From Chamaecrista fasciculata (taxonomy: Eukaryota > Streptophyta > Magnoliopsida > Fabales > Fabaceae), in contig QANZ01022560.1 in NCBI GenBank assembly GCA_003254925.1, positions 1 through 64,000 of the forward strand: 64,000 bases of DNA, written 5' to 3'. Positions 11,445-22,961 of this stretch are shown here, one piece after another. Numbering within the stretch: position 1 is the stretch's first letter; the number at the start of each line of letters is the position of its first letter. A program made the translations under genes and the position numbers. The notes beneath the pieces are model-generated. The model searched no databases and was not told where the DNA came from. It saw nothing but the letters and a program-made list of their open reading frames with translations.

Positions 11445-11700
11445 GTGAGTAGTGCTAGCTCTTGATTAATAATTATATATATTTATATTTATATTTATAT
11501 TTATATTCGTTTCCATTAATTAAATTAGTTAATTAATTTATTTAAGACATGTTTTGATGTTTGTTTTCGTGGTTTACTAAATCTGCTTGCAGATCCGAGG
11601 AATTGATGATGATGGTGATGATGGAAATATAAATAAATTAATTAAGAGTTGGTGTGTACAGAGGCTTTTGCAGCAACTTGTGGGTTGATTATTGAAGAGA
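11445..11700 (+). other. 3'UTR of the Aux/IAA gene with a probable intron
   Basis: GTGAGT begins immediately after the TAG stop, and a TTGCAG acceptor is at 11587-11592, which would remove 11445-11592. The next exon (from 11593) would be non-coding. Inferred from splice consensus and from the usual five-exon layout of Aux/IAA genes. Confidence 0.6.
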
Positions 11701-12257
11701 TTAGTAAATAATTATTAGATTAAAGACATGTTAGTATGGATTAGTGAAAGAAATGAGAGGTAGACATATATATTAAAAAGGGTGGCCTGTAATTAAACTC
11801 TATAATCTGTGTTCTAAAACAGGTTTTAAGAGCTGCTGTTTCCCAGTTTTGTACTTGCCATATATATTAATACTAGGGGCTTAGGGCACGCCAATATGCA
11901 TGTAACGTTTGAATTGATTTTTATATTGATAAAAGAGTAAGTTTGGGATCAATTTGAGAAATTATAAAAATATGTAAGACTCATCTAAAATAAATAAAAT
12001 ATTTAGGACCAATTTAAAATTACCTCATATGAGGAGAGTGAGTGGGAAGAGAGAGTAGTGGCGTTTTTTAATTTTTAATTGTTTTTTGCATTTTTTTAAA
12101 GAAGTGGGGAGAATAAGTGGCGAGAGAGAGTGATGATTTTTTTTTCTTTTTTAATTTTTTAATTTACTATTTTTAACCAACCATAAATGATAGTATAGAT
12201 ATACATATATATATTCTCAATTTCATTGTCTCATAGTCATCACAATTCACACCTATA

Positions 12258-12456
12258 AAAACAATTTGATTTTTGAAAGATTATCGAGCTAACAACTCCT
12301 TGAAATATTGAAATATATAATTTAATTAATCCTTGAAAAATTAAAATGGTATATTAATTAATCTTTTTTATGGACTAAATAGTATACCGTTTTAATTTTT
12401 TATGGATTGAGTTGTCGGCTTAGAAATCTTTCCAGGACCAAATTGTTAGTTTACTC
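12258..12456. mobile_element. Degenerate foldback MITE of the GAGTAAACTA family
   Basis: The right end reads TTGTTAGTTTACTC and the left arm is its diverged inverted copy (TTGAAAGATTATCGAGCTAA). The layout matches the element in Aux/IAA intron 3. No clean target duplication is visible. Confidence 0.65.
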
Positions 12457-12459
12457 TTA

Positions 12460-14578
12460 TTATAACTTTTCCTATTCAATTTTCTTCCTACTCCAAGATG
12501 TATATTACAAGTTTACAACGTATATACAATTCCTTCAATTATATTCTAATTAATAGAATTGTACTACACAAACTTTTAAAAATAATATGTTACCTCTTAG
12601 AAGTATTATGCATGTAAAGCGAATATTATTTACCTAAAAATTTTGAGAAATATATCATTATCATTTATTTTTCAATAAGATTTAAATTAAACCTCATCAT
12701 CAATAAAGTTCAAGATAGATGATTGAGTTTTATAAAGTGTAAACATAATGTCTTTAAAAAAGAAAATTTGTTGAGAGAGGCAAAATTTATTTTGGTGATA
12801 TCTACATCTCGAGTAGGATTAATATTTGATTAAAAAATATAAAATAAAATAAGCCTCCCCTAATCTCCAAAAGAAAAGAAAATAGAAAGAAAAACTTTAT
12901 ATGTTAAGGACTCATGGCTCAATGTAGGACTTTTTTAAGAAACAAATAAACTTTTTCATCATAAATTTCGGGTCTATGCTGTTAGAAAAGTAAAATTTTC
13001 CCGTGTTTTTTATTTTTTAAAGTATGATTTTTTTTTTCTCGTTGAATATATTCTGTACACTCCCATTGGTCTAAACAAGAAATAAAGGGGTGAACTTTTA
13101 ACTATGCTCTTCTTTTTGTCAACAAATATTATACATTTATACCTTTATTTTCTGAGCCCAAAACTTACATCTTCAAAGCCCAAGTCCAAAACATAAAGTG
13201 TGTTGATCAAATTATTATATTGTTATAAAAATATCTGAGATTGACCAAAAAAAATAAAAATAAAAATATCTGAGGACATGGGCTAAACCTTCCAAGGAAT
13301 ATCAGGTCACTAGCTCACATTATTGTTAAAATCTTCTTCAGACCTTAGTCCCAACAAGAAAAAGAAAGGTACATTATCTTTTTAAAAAATATAATAATGA
13401 CAAAAGTATTATTTGTCTTCAAACTTTATATTAACTTCTAATTTCAACATCAATATTTTGTTTGCTATCAAATTTTTTTAAAGTTTTATATTTTGATAGA
13501 TTTTATCATTTGCTCTTATTTTAATTAAATATAAACGATAGATTCTACGTGATTAATGACATATAATATAAGATTTATAGATAAAGAAACTCAAATCCTA
13601 ACTTATATTAAAAAATTTGATGAAGTCTGTTATTAATTCATTGAAAGAAGTTAGGCATAAGATAAAAGTGACCAAAATGTGTAATATTATGTGCAAAATT
13701 GACAACAAAAAAATATTATGGATGAAATTGAAAATTGATGTAAAATTTGGGGATGAAAATGATGCTTTTATCTATTTACTAAGACCATGTATATTTATGT
13801 ATTATATAATATCAATTTGAACATCATTAATTCTTTGGCCAAAAAAAAAACATCATCAATTCATTATTTATTATTCTTATCATCATGTAATTGAAAAATA
13901 CAAATAATGATTTATCATATAAAATCGTAATTTCATATAATTATATACTCATATATACCAACAAAGTCCAATATATAGTTAAATTGCTTAAGGTTAAAAA
14001 TTGGATTCGACATTCAACCAATTGAGATAGTAGTTCAAGGTTAAATAATTCAACCAAAGTCAGACTAATGACAAATAAATAAATTAAAAATAATAAAGAA
14101 AGCTTAAAAATGATAAATTTCTAATTTCAATAGTATAAATGTAGTCAATTTTTATAATATTTATCAATATGATGTCATCAAGTGACATTTTATGATTACT
14201 TTCTCTATCAAATTTTGGTTCATAATCAACATTCTCTAAATTTGACCCATAATTATAAAAAAAAAAAAGACAAAAAAAATCAAAAAAGAAAAAAAGAATT
14301 TAAAAATTACACTAGAACGGCTCAACTAGTTTCGCCCATTTTTGACCGATTCACCCGATTCTTGATCGATTCTCTGCCAACCGATTCTTGGGGTGGCTCG
14401 GACTAGCCTAGTGCCCGGTTCACAGTTGTATCGGCTGGTCCGGTTCGATCTTGAAATTCATGGTTGTATGTATAGAAAAGACTTTATTGAAAGAGGCAAA
14501 AGTCACTTTAATAATCTCTACACTTTGGAAGGATTTAGTCTTTGGTCGTCGAGTGAGAGATACAACCTTTCTTAACTA

Positions 14579-14609
<31 letters not shown>

Positions 14610-14690
14610 CACACGCCATTTTGATGATGATGATGATAAAATTTTTGGATAAAATTATAATTAAGAGACTTGATTGGAAGAGATTATGGG
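12460..14690. other. Intergenic, AT-rich
   Basis: No supported gene. Contains a (TA)n microsatellite at about 14579-14604 and a GC-richer block near 14310-14470 with repeated 'accgattc' phrases like those of 'accggtt' repeat families. ORFs here show no protein similarity I recognise. Confidence 0.5.
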
Positions 14691-14699
14691 AGAATGGGA

Positions 14700-14962
14700 G
14701 AATGAGTAGGATTCTGATTTGACAGAATTCGAGGATCCTTTTGTAATTATATGCAACTATTTTTTAATAGTCAGAGTTGAAGTCCTCGAAATTTTCTTTT
14801 GTCTCTCATAGAAACAAGAAGTAGTTAGGGTCTTAAAATGATATTTTAGGTCAAATTTCTAGTAAATTTTGGACGTAGAGTCTTTTTCTACTAAAAGAGC
14901 AAACCCCCAATTATTAAATTGTAACTTTTCAAATCATTGAGACTCAATCTCGAAATACTCTA
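14700..14962. repeat. Single arm related to the 844-1436 foldback element
   Basis: The order of phrases (TTTTTAATAGTCAGAGTTGA, TAGGGTCTTAAAAT, AGAGCAAAC, GACTCAATCTCGAAATAC) matches the right arm of the element at 844-1436. The other arm is missing. Confidence 0.6.
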
Positions 14963-15740
14963 TGAAACAACTCTTGTCGTTCTTCTTGTTGTTAGAAGAA
15001 TTGTCTTTTATGAAATCATTGAATTTCCTCTTGTTTCCCGCCTTATTATTTCCAGGCTTTTCAGAATTACTTGTCTTCTTAGACTCAACTGTATTTACTT
15101 TAGACTCAGTTTCTAAAGCATATTTATTTTCACGAAATCTGGTTTCTTGTTCAATACGAATATGCTTTAGTAATTGGTCTATAATAAAATCTTCAGAAGT
15201 ATATAGTAACTTTTTTCTGTAATTATTCTAAGTGGGTGGCAATTTAGAAATAACAGCAGCCACTTGAAGAGATTTAGAAACATCAATTTTCAAATATTTG
15301 AGTCTAGAAACCAAAACGAGTAATTTATCAACTTGTTTCATGATAAATTTAGAATCTACCATTTGAAATTCAAAAAATTTCATACTAAAAAAATCTATCA
15401 ATGCCTTGTTTTTCAGATGTATATTTATTTTCCAAAGCATTCCAGATTTCTTGTGGTGATTTGATTGGACGAAATAAATCAAATAAACGATCAGAAAGAG
15501 AGTTTAGGGTAAAACCTCTGCAACGCACTTCATCTTCCTCACGTTTCTTTCGATTTGTCACGACTTCTTCAGTGTCGTTTTCAGACGGTAGTAGAATTTC
15601 AGGCAGATTGGAACTGAGTATATAAGCAATTCCCAATTCTGTAAGTAGAAACAACAACTTGTCCTTCCTTCGAGTGAAGTTGGTTCCATCAAAGCGGTCG
15701 AGTTTGAGAACATCTGGATTGAATAATTTCTTTAATTTCC
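14960..15740 (-). pseudogene. Copia-type retrotransposon gag fragment
   Basis: Minus-strand translation gives successive gag motifs of Ty1/Copia elements: LKLDRFDGTNFTRRKDKLLF near 15700, then CRGFTLNSLSDRLFDLF, SPQEIWNALENKYTSEKQGI, a segment with VDKLLVLVSRLKYLKID, and VAAVISKLPPT near 15240. The next part, rich in Lys and Asn, extends to about 14960 in a shifted frame. The frame changes near 15400-15480 and near 15230. No protease, integrase or RT and no LTRs are present, so this is a dead gag relic in opposite orientation to the Aux/IAA gene. Confidence 0.8.
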
Positions 15741-15789
15741 TTAAGATTGTTAGAAAAATAAAGTAGGCTTTTGATAGAACACGAAAACA

Positions 15790-17280
15790 GAGTAGGATTT
15801 GATAGTGTGGTCACTATCCTTAAAGAAATTAAGTTCCCACTATTTTGTATGCTGTTGAGTGTTTATGGCAGATTTCCTCCAGGATTTACAAAGTCTGGTA
15901 TTATAGCCAACAATACTATAACACCTTCTAAACACGAAATTAAAAAGATAAGTTGATGATGAAATTCTCTGTTTTTTGAGAAGAAGTGTTATTTACAGGA
16001 AAAATCTGAACAGATATAATCTTTCAGATTTAAACATAAATGACATTTTCATAAACGAACATTCATGTCTGTTTAAAATTGAACAGTCATGTCTCTTTAG
16101 GTTTAAACTGATCTTTCGTAATAATGAATGTTCATAGATGAACACTCATGTCTGTTTATTCAAATTGATTAATTAATTAAAATTAATTATTGTAATTAAT
16201 TCAATTATTATAAATAACTTAACAATCATTTATGTACTTTTCTCAATCTTATAAAACTTATCCGATATAGGACTTTTAATTACTAACTATACTAGTACTC
16301 TAAACTAAAAATATATTCTATGTAATTTATCCTAAAAAAAAAATCAATAACCACATACACACTTAATATGTGATAATGTATATTAATAAAAAGTTGAGTT
16401 AATTACAAGTCAAAAAGTGAAGGGTTTTATCGCCATCTGAGCTCGAAGCTTCGTATATCAGCTTGTTCGGCTCATTTGAGTGCGAAATTGGTGTGTGTTC
16501 TGAATGAGCTTGAATGTTCGTTGGTCGTATGGTTTGGAGTATTACATTTTGGATTATTTGAAAATTGAGATATTAAATAATAAATTTTTTTCTAAAACTT
16601 TAAAATTAAATTCCAAAATTTCTTTTTATATTATTTTGAAATTAATAAAAAATTATGGAAGTTAAAAAAAATGATGTTTCACAATTTATTATTTATTATT
16701 TGGATATTTAACAAAAAAAAATATATGTTTGAAGATTTTTCTGATGATTTTATGATTTTACAAATTCAGATTTTAAAATACGTCCGGAGTTATTTATATT
16801 TTTACTAAAAAAATTCTTCAATGAATGGTATATTTGCAATTGCATGACTAATTATGATAAACAAAAGAATACAAAAGACAACAATTTGCACAAACAATTA
16901 TTAAAGAGAGGGAGAATGTAAATAAAAATTATGATTAAAAGAGCACAAAAATTTATATAATCTTTTTCCCTTAACATAATTTTTACTCAAATATGTAAAG
17001 CCACTGACCCAGTTTGAATGATAACCTTGCATTATTTATTAATTATTAATTAGTGTTCCTCGAACTTAAGTGTTTAACATAATTTACAAATTATGTAAAC
17101 GACTATTCTCTATACATTTAAAAGAATGTAGTAATATACTAATATACATACACAGAGGGAAGGATCTTCATTGATGATTGATGATAAATCTAAATCTAAA
17201 GCCGGATAGATATGCCATTTCTCTCCTAGAATTGAAAAAATATACCCACAAATGACCTATCAGTACACCAAGGTGTTTGT
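15790..17280. other. Intergenic, AT-rich
   Basis: No supported gene. Repeated phrases 'aacattcatgtctgttta' around 16055-16160 suggest a small degenerate tandem array. The last part presumably contains the GLYK 3'UTR. Confidence 0.5.
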
Positions 17281-17286
17281 TTTAAC

Positions 17287-20200
17287 CTAGGCAGCCAGAA
17301 TAGGGTTTCTCCCTTCATCAATTTCAATTGTCAGAAGATGCTCCGGGTCCGATCCGTTCGGTCCTTCTGAGTACAGCGTAGGAAGGTAAGCGTTGTATGC
17401 CGGCAGGTACCGAGAAACAAAATCTCTCACCTGGTTCCATAGGGGAAAAAAAACCCTTGGTTTGGTCACATTGCATCACAAAACATATGGGTCTCACTGA
17501 CACTTTCTCTCTCTAACTGTTCTTTTCTCTCTCAGCACTACACTTGCAGTATACTACAGAGGATCCAAATTCAGTATATGTATGTACAAGAGCAATTTCA
17601 ACAGTTATGTGTTGTTACCGATCCCTGAAGTAGTTCAAGATAAAGGGCACTAGACATTGTCTTCTTTTTGCATGGAAAACCTTATAAACTTACTCACTTC
17701 AGTGGTAAAATGTTCTTGTAGATCCAATCTTGTTGTCACATTGTGTATAAAAATTAACAAGAGTGTTGGACATCAAACAAGACAAGATTTTGAAGTTTCA
17801 AGGCTGACCTCATCATCAGACATTCCAGGATTGCCTGCTTCCCTCATCGCAATCTCCGCCTGCAAACGCCATTGGTAGACACAACTTGGGTCCTTTATCT
17901 TGATCACTATCCAAGACTTTATGAATTTGTCCCATGCATCGTAATAAGCTTCGAGGTTTTTATTTATGATTTCCAGCTGAAAATTTAGGCACAAACTGCT
18001 TTTATGTTCCTCAGGTTACAATAATAGACTACATAATTTGCATGATCATAGACAGGTTATGCAAAGTGGTTGCGGATTCTAACCTGGGGATCAACCACCT
18101 TTACAACTTCCACTGGAACAGGCTTGAAACCAAGCATCCAACCTTCAAACAACACAACCTACACAGTCCATTCATAGATCACGGGAATAAGAAAACCCGA
18201 CAATTCGAAAATGCTTCTAAGATTTACAAGATTGCTACAGTAATCCTTTTATTATTATCATGTTCATATCATTTGTGAAAAATAAAAATACAGCCTTTTA
18301 ACTTCAAGTCATTTACACATACCTTCTTATCTTTAAAAATCAAAAGATACCCCTCTCAGCTAGAGCCTGCTATACATGCTACCTCTAGTTCCATAATTTC
18401 ATGTTTAGACCAATGGGAGAGTGCCAAGTTAAAAACGACAAATTTTGAGGCGACATCTATATTAAATGGATAAAAGGGTACAAATCAAGTCATAATTGAA
18501 AGGCTACATTTTCAGTTTTCAAGGTTAAGGGATACATTTTCATTTTTCTCACATATTTTTTTCTAATCAGATCATTCATTACTAAGTGAATCTGTCAAAT
18601 TTTTCAAATGCAAAATAAGATTGATAATTCTGTTACCGTTAGGGGTCCTTCAATTTCAGGCCAAGATGAAGGATCAGAACGATCACCTCTCCCGTTAAAT
18701 GCTGACTGCGAATCCAAGTAAGTTTACCATCAGCAATTAAGGACTAAAAAATGGTCTAAATAACCAAGATATGCAAGTGATGCCCTTACTTTATCATACC
18801 GAGGCAACTTCATCTTCGAACCTAGATACATCAAAATTAAGAGAAATCAAATGTAAAATACAATATCATAAACTAGTAAGACTTAAACACAGTAACCCAC
18901 CTTCTGTTTTCAAATTGGTTAAGGCTGTTAGAGTTTCAATTGAGAAAGCAAGGTCATGGCTTCCAGCATTTCCACGAAACTAGACAGAAACAGGGCATGC
19001 AAAGTTCTTAGATATTACAATTTACAATGTGCAACCAATAAAGCATACAGATAGCTACCTCAAGGAGTGCATTTCCTGGATTTGCTTCTCTTAGCTTACG
19101 CTACAATCGAAATGTAAAATGTCAGTCAAACAAAATGATCAAGACCGGCATAAATTGGAGGAGGGGGAAAAAAAGCAGGAAAGAATCTTCCATATATACC
19201 TGACCTTCAGCCGTCAGATAAAAATCATCTATAGATATTGTTGCAGACTTCCTATAATTTTTACATGCACCAGAAATGTGTTACTCAATGTCCTTTCCGA
19301 CAACAAAGATAAAATATTCTCTTCAAAGTTATGGTTGTATAAGTATTCAAAGCCTACCTGCCAGTTGCTTGGAAAAGATAATCGAGAGCAAAGACAAGAG
19401 TAGTCTTTCCACAGCCTTGGGGAGCACTGAATCCAATCTGAACCATACAAAGTGAAAATTTTAACACTTTATATGGGGAAAAATATCTCGTCTCGATTAG
19501 CTTTAGTTGCAATTACAGATTATGCAGCATCATGATCGCTATCATTATTATTCCACGTAAGCTAAAGAAATTTTTAGAGTAAATTAATGATTTGGTCCTT
19601 AAAAGATGATATATGTCTCAATTTAGCCCCTCAAAAATGAAATTATATGATTTAGCCCTTGAAAGATGCAATTACAATCAGTTTGATCCTTTTGTTATGG
19701 ATACCAATAAAAATTTAAAGACAAATCTGATAAAATTTTATATTTTGTTAAAATTACAATAAACAATTGAGGTTAAAAATTACATTTGTTGTTAAATTTG
19801 AATTCATATTTTAACAAAAGGACCAAATTGATTGTCATTGCATACTCAACTTTTTATCATACTCTTATAACAAATATATGCGGAAAACTGAATACAAGAG
19901 TAAGCCAAAACAAAATAAATACCACTAAAGGAGGTATATCTTCTCCGTCTTTGAATGTAGATTGATGCTCAGCAATTTGGTCTTCACACCAGACAAAGAC
20001 TGGTATATAGTAATGATAAATCCTAGCTTTTTGAGGGACACTTAGGTACAGTTCGTTAAGTTTAAACAACTCGCATATCTTCCGACCATACATTATCCAT
20101 TTATCTATGGACTCGGCCACCTTTTCCGGTGTCAGACCTATTTTATCCACCAAAGGTCCTGAGCATATAAAATCAAAAAGGTCCTGCACAGAGGAAACTT

Positions 20201-21509
20201 CGGCGGGCTTTGTGGGAAATACGGAACACAAAGGGCCCGGGCCATACTCATTTCTGGCAACAGATGTCAATGGAGGAGTAGAGTTATGTTGAATCCATGA
20301 ACTCCCACTGCCTGCAGGAAGAAACCATAGATTTACATGAAAGATCTCATAAGAAAAATCTTATTACAGTATTAGCGACCGCGGTAGTTAATGACAAAAC
20401 TAATTCAAGTCAAAAGCTTGAGATATTAAGTGAAGACCCATGAATAGTTTTATTATAATTGTTAAGATGTCCCCTAAGACAAAATCCTCTAAAGCTTGGA
20501 GTGTGGAGAAAGCATAGGCCTACCATACCCTGTGATAAAGCCCTTATGAAATTGGTTTCACTGCAGTGGATCCTGTAGTGTGAAACAATAATGGATGAAT
20601 TGATATAAAACGCAGTGTTCCACTTTATTGAAACACTGCGTTTTCATCTTCTTGTTTCACACTGCAGGCCACTGCAGTGGATCCATCCTCAGCTCTTATA
20701 CCATGTCAAAGACCAATTCAACTCAAAAGCTTATGCTATGCAGTAAAGACCTATAACAGTTTCTTTTTATTTGTACTTTTTTTCTGGTTGCCCATCCGGT
20801 CTCTGTTGGCCCCGACTAATCAAAATTCAACTCATGTTGCACATCCGAAGATGGTAGGAGAGTCTCCCAACAAGGTTCTTCACAAGGTCTCAAATCTGAG
20901 ACCTTATTTACCACTTGAACCAACCCCGCATTGTCTATAAAAGTTTGACTGTAATCTTTAAATGTTACACAAACTTCTAGTAAAACTAAAATTATAAAAC
21001 ATAACCAAAGATTCAGACACTAATTCTCTCAATCACTGTTTAACACTACATTGTTACAAAATCCAAATGGAGTAATCCTGTGATCCACCATAACTATAAA
21101 TCTGAGAAATGAAGAATCCAATATACAAATCCCAGGTTACCTACTATTTCAGCTGAGAGTAGTACTTCAAGTGCCCATAATCAAGCTTCAAATTTCCCAG
21201 AAATCAGAGTTAACAAATACTATACCGAATAACCTAATAACACTAAATCCAACTTAATTAGAAACTAAAAGACCAAAAATATTCTTATGCACAAACAAAC
21301 ATCCCCAACATCCAAAACAGCATTATAGGAAACAAATGACTAAATTAAGAAATACATACGATGGGGGAAAAAACAGTACCTGATTTTGAGGAGTGAGATG
21401 GCATTTTGGATAACTTAGAATAGTTTGATGAGATAGGGGAGGAAAGGGAAGATGAAACAGACGAAAGCGTAGGCTGCCATCGCTGAGATAAGAGATTCAA
21501 AGTCGCCAT
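17287..21509 (-). CDS. GLYK: D-glycerate 3-kinase, chloroplastic
   Basis: Last enzyme of the photorespiratory C2 cycle: phosphorylates D-glycerate to 3-phosphoglycerate with ATP in the chloroplast stroma. Eleven minus-strand coding exons (21509-21380, 20311-19923, 19437-19358, 19251-19200, 19100-19059, 18979-18901, 18831-range exon at 18821-18790, 18705-18637, 18158-18084, 17976-17809, 17430-17287) keep frame through all junctions and give 419 residues, near the family length. The Ser/Leu-rich first exon is a typical transit peptide. VQDLFDFICSGPLV and a P-loop APQGCGKT (178-185) follow, then SIDDFYLTAEGQ, NPGNALLE, RGNAGSHDL, LPRYDKSAFNGRGDR, VVLFEGWMLGF, EAYYDAWDKFI and VYQWRLQAEIAMR. An in-frame internal ATG (residue 36; 21404-21402) could start a shorter form. 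In Arabidopsis, phytochrome-dependent promoter choice gives a cytosolic GLYK. Nothing looks broken. Confidence 0.96.
19577..19857. mobile_element. Degenerate foldback element in GLYK intron 2
   Basis: The left arm begins GAGTAAATTAATGATTTGGTC with 'tttagccc' phrases, and the right arm carries the inverted AAGGACCAAATTGATTGTC. It resembles the GAGTAAACTA family. No clear target duplication. Confidence 0.55.
20559..20680. mobile_element. Small nested-hairpin element in GLYK intron 1
   Basis: The outer arms CACTGCAGTGG...TAGTGTGAAACAA and inverted TTGTTTCACACTGCAGG...CACTGCAGTG enclose a second hairpin, AAACGCAGTGTT / AAACACTGCGTTT. The whole 122 bp can fold into one stem. No protein. Likely a miniature foldback element; the class is unknown. 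Confidence 0.7.
20766..20940 (-). mobile_element. tRNA-derived SINE in GLYK intron 1
   Basis: On the minus strand it starts with a tRNA-like head: an A-box-like GGTTGGTTCAAGTGGTAA and a B-box-like AGATTTGAGACC. The body contains GATTAGTCGGGGCC, typical of a widespread dicot SINE family, and it ends in an A-rich tail (AGAAAAAAAGTAC). Its length fits a SINE. No clean target duplication was found. Confidence 0.65.
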
Positions 21510-21600
21510 TTTCTCTCTCTCTCTCTAGTTTCTCTCTCCTCTTCGTCTTCTTCTTCTTCTTGCGCGTGTCAAAAAGCTGCAAGAGAAATCAGCAATGGAA
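21510..21600 (-). promoter_or_regulatory. GLYK 5'UTR/core promoter with GA-rich tract
   Basis: Directly before the GLYK start, the minus strand is rich in GA and GAA repeats (plus strand CTCTCTCTCT and CTTCTTCTTCTTC). Such tracts are common in plant 5'UTRs. The transcription start cannot be read from the sequence. Confidence 0.5.
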
Positions 21601-22036
21601 ATGGATTTGCCGCCACATACTCCTCGTCTTTGCCGATTGGTGAAACACACAGATTTTTCTTTCATTTCGCATTTTCTACATATGGCCAAAATCTCAAATT
21701 GATCCCTTATCTTTCATTTGTTTCAGATTAGTCCAGCATATTTTTATGATGTTTCAAATTACTCCTAAAAATACTTTCGAGACGCTATTTGACCTCATTT
21801 ACTAATTTAGTAGATAAAAAACTCTTCAAAAATTAACACATAGCTTCAAATTTGTTGTATCCGGACGTCAAGAGAGAGATATGATCAATTTCACTTTTTT
21901 TTTTTGGTCCTATTTCCTTTGACAGTTCTCTTTGTTGCTGCATAAACCTGAAGACCTTCCATATAAATGCTAGTATTAATAATCCTTGTGGACTCTGTAC
22001 TCTTAAACCTATAAAAGTAAGGATGTCCTGTAAAGG

Positions 22037-22230
22037 ATTGGATCCTCTAGAGTTTCCTTTTTTATATTTTTGTGGAGTCAAAAAGAAAAAGAAAATAAGA
22101 AGAGAAAGAAAATGTGAGATTCATGAAATAAAAATATGTAAATCCATATTTTCTCTTTCTCTCTTCTTTTCTTTCTCATACTCTACAAAAAAAAATATAG
22201 AGAGAGAGAAAGGAATTCTAAAGGATCCAT
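22037..22230. mobile_element. Nested foldback inside the 21680-22961 element
   Basis: GGATCCTCTAGAGTTTCC at the left is mirrored by GAATTCTAAAGGATCC at the right, with purine/pyrimidine-rich arms (AAGAAGAGAAAGAAAATG against TTTTCTCTTTCTCTCTTC) that pair through most of the length. Confidence 0.6.
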
Positions 22231-22319
22231 TTCTGTCCCGGCGGAACCCACAAAACAAAGAGGCATCACAGAAAGTTGTTATGATTTTCTTGATCTATTG
22301 ATGCTTGTAGAAAAGAACA

Positions 22320-22745
22320 TCATACTACTATTAATAGCATAGACCAACTGAACAGGGCTAGCCTCTTGATTCCTCCACATTCTATTGTTTCTTGCTTCCC
22401 ATAACTTATCCATGGTAACAAAACACAAATTACAAAGGTTAATGATTCTTTCTTTAATATGAAGACAATCATTAGAAGGGAGGGAAGGAAGGATGATGGA
22501 TTTATTTTCCATAGCTTCATGCCAAGAATAAAGTTCTTCAAGCTTAACAAAATTCCACACCCCATTATTCTCTATAAGATCTTTCACAAAAATCTGCCCA
22601 GAGATATCAATTTGTTCCCCATTTTCAACTTGCCAAGCCAAATGATGTGAGATCAATGGGATCGAATTACGGATACCTCTCCAGCACCATGAGTCTTGAG
22701 AAGTTTTGCGGAAGTCAAATTCCGTATCAAGTTTTGTTCCCGTTT
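22320..22745 (-). pseudogene. LINE fragment (region after RT), antisense
   Basis: The minus strand encodes FDFRKTSQDSWCWRGIRNSI followed by LAWQVENGEQIDI and, after a gap, LWEARNNRMWRNQEASP. These are the weakly conserved motifs seen in plant LINEs between the RT domain and RNase H (SW.WR.I, W.VGNG..I, W.ARN...). Domains on either side are absent. Its boundaries fall inside a TIR element, so it was either captured or inserted there. Confidence 0.65.
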
Positions 22746-22961
22746 GTTGATGCTCTCAAAATACTCGTCAAAAGAAACTCGTAGCTCTAAATGCATCGCA
22801 TTTAAATTTGAAATAAGAGAGATATAATCACATTAAGTATTTTTGGGACCAATTTGAAACATCATGAAAAATGTAAGACTAATCTGAAACAAATGAAAGA
22901 TAAGGGACCAATTTGAAACCTGCCCCATGTGTAAGGGACCAATTTGAGACTTTGGCCATAA

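Larger units (their letters stand above)
21680..22961. mobile_element. 1.3-kb terminal-inverted-repeat element carrying a LINE fragment, upstream of GLYK
   Basis: The left arm starts TATGGCCAAAATCTCAAATT and the right end is its inverted copy ending TTTGGCCATA. About 110 bp of each arm are homologous (TTATCTTTCATTTGTTTCAG shared), and the right arm has an extra internal duplication of about 30 bp. Between the arms lie a nested foldback (about 22037-22230) and an antisense LINE fragment (about 22320-22745). No transposase. It begins about 170 bp upstream of the GLYK ATG, so it borders or forms part of the promoter. No target duplication could be fixed. Confidence 0.7.

Noticed and set aside
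22279..22656. 125-codon minus-strand ORF as a gene
   Set aside because: Matches post-RT LINE motifs and lies inside a TIR element.
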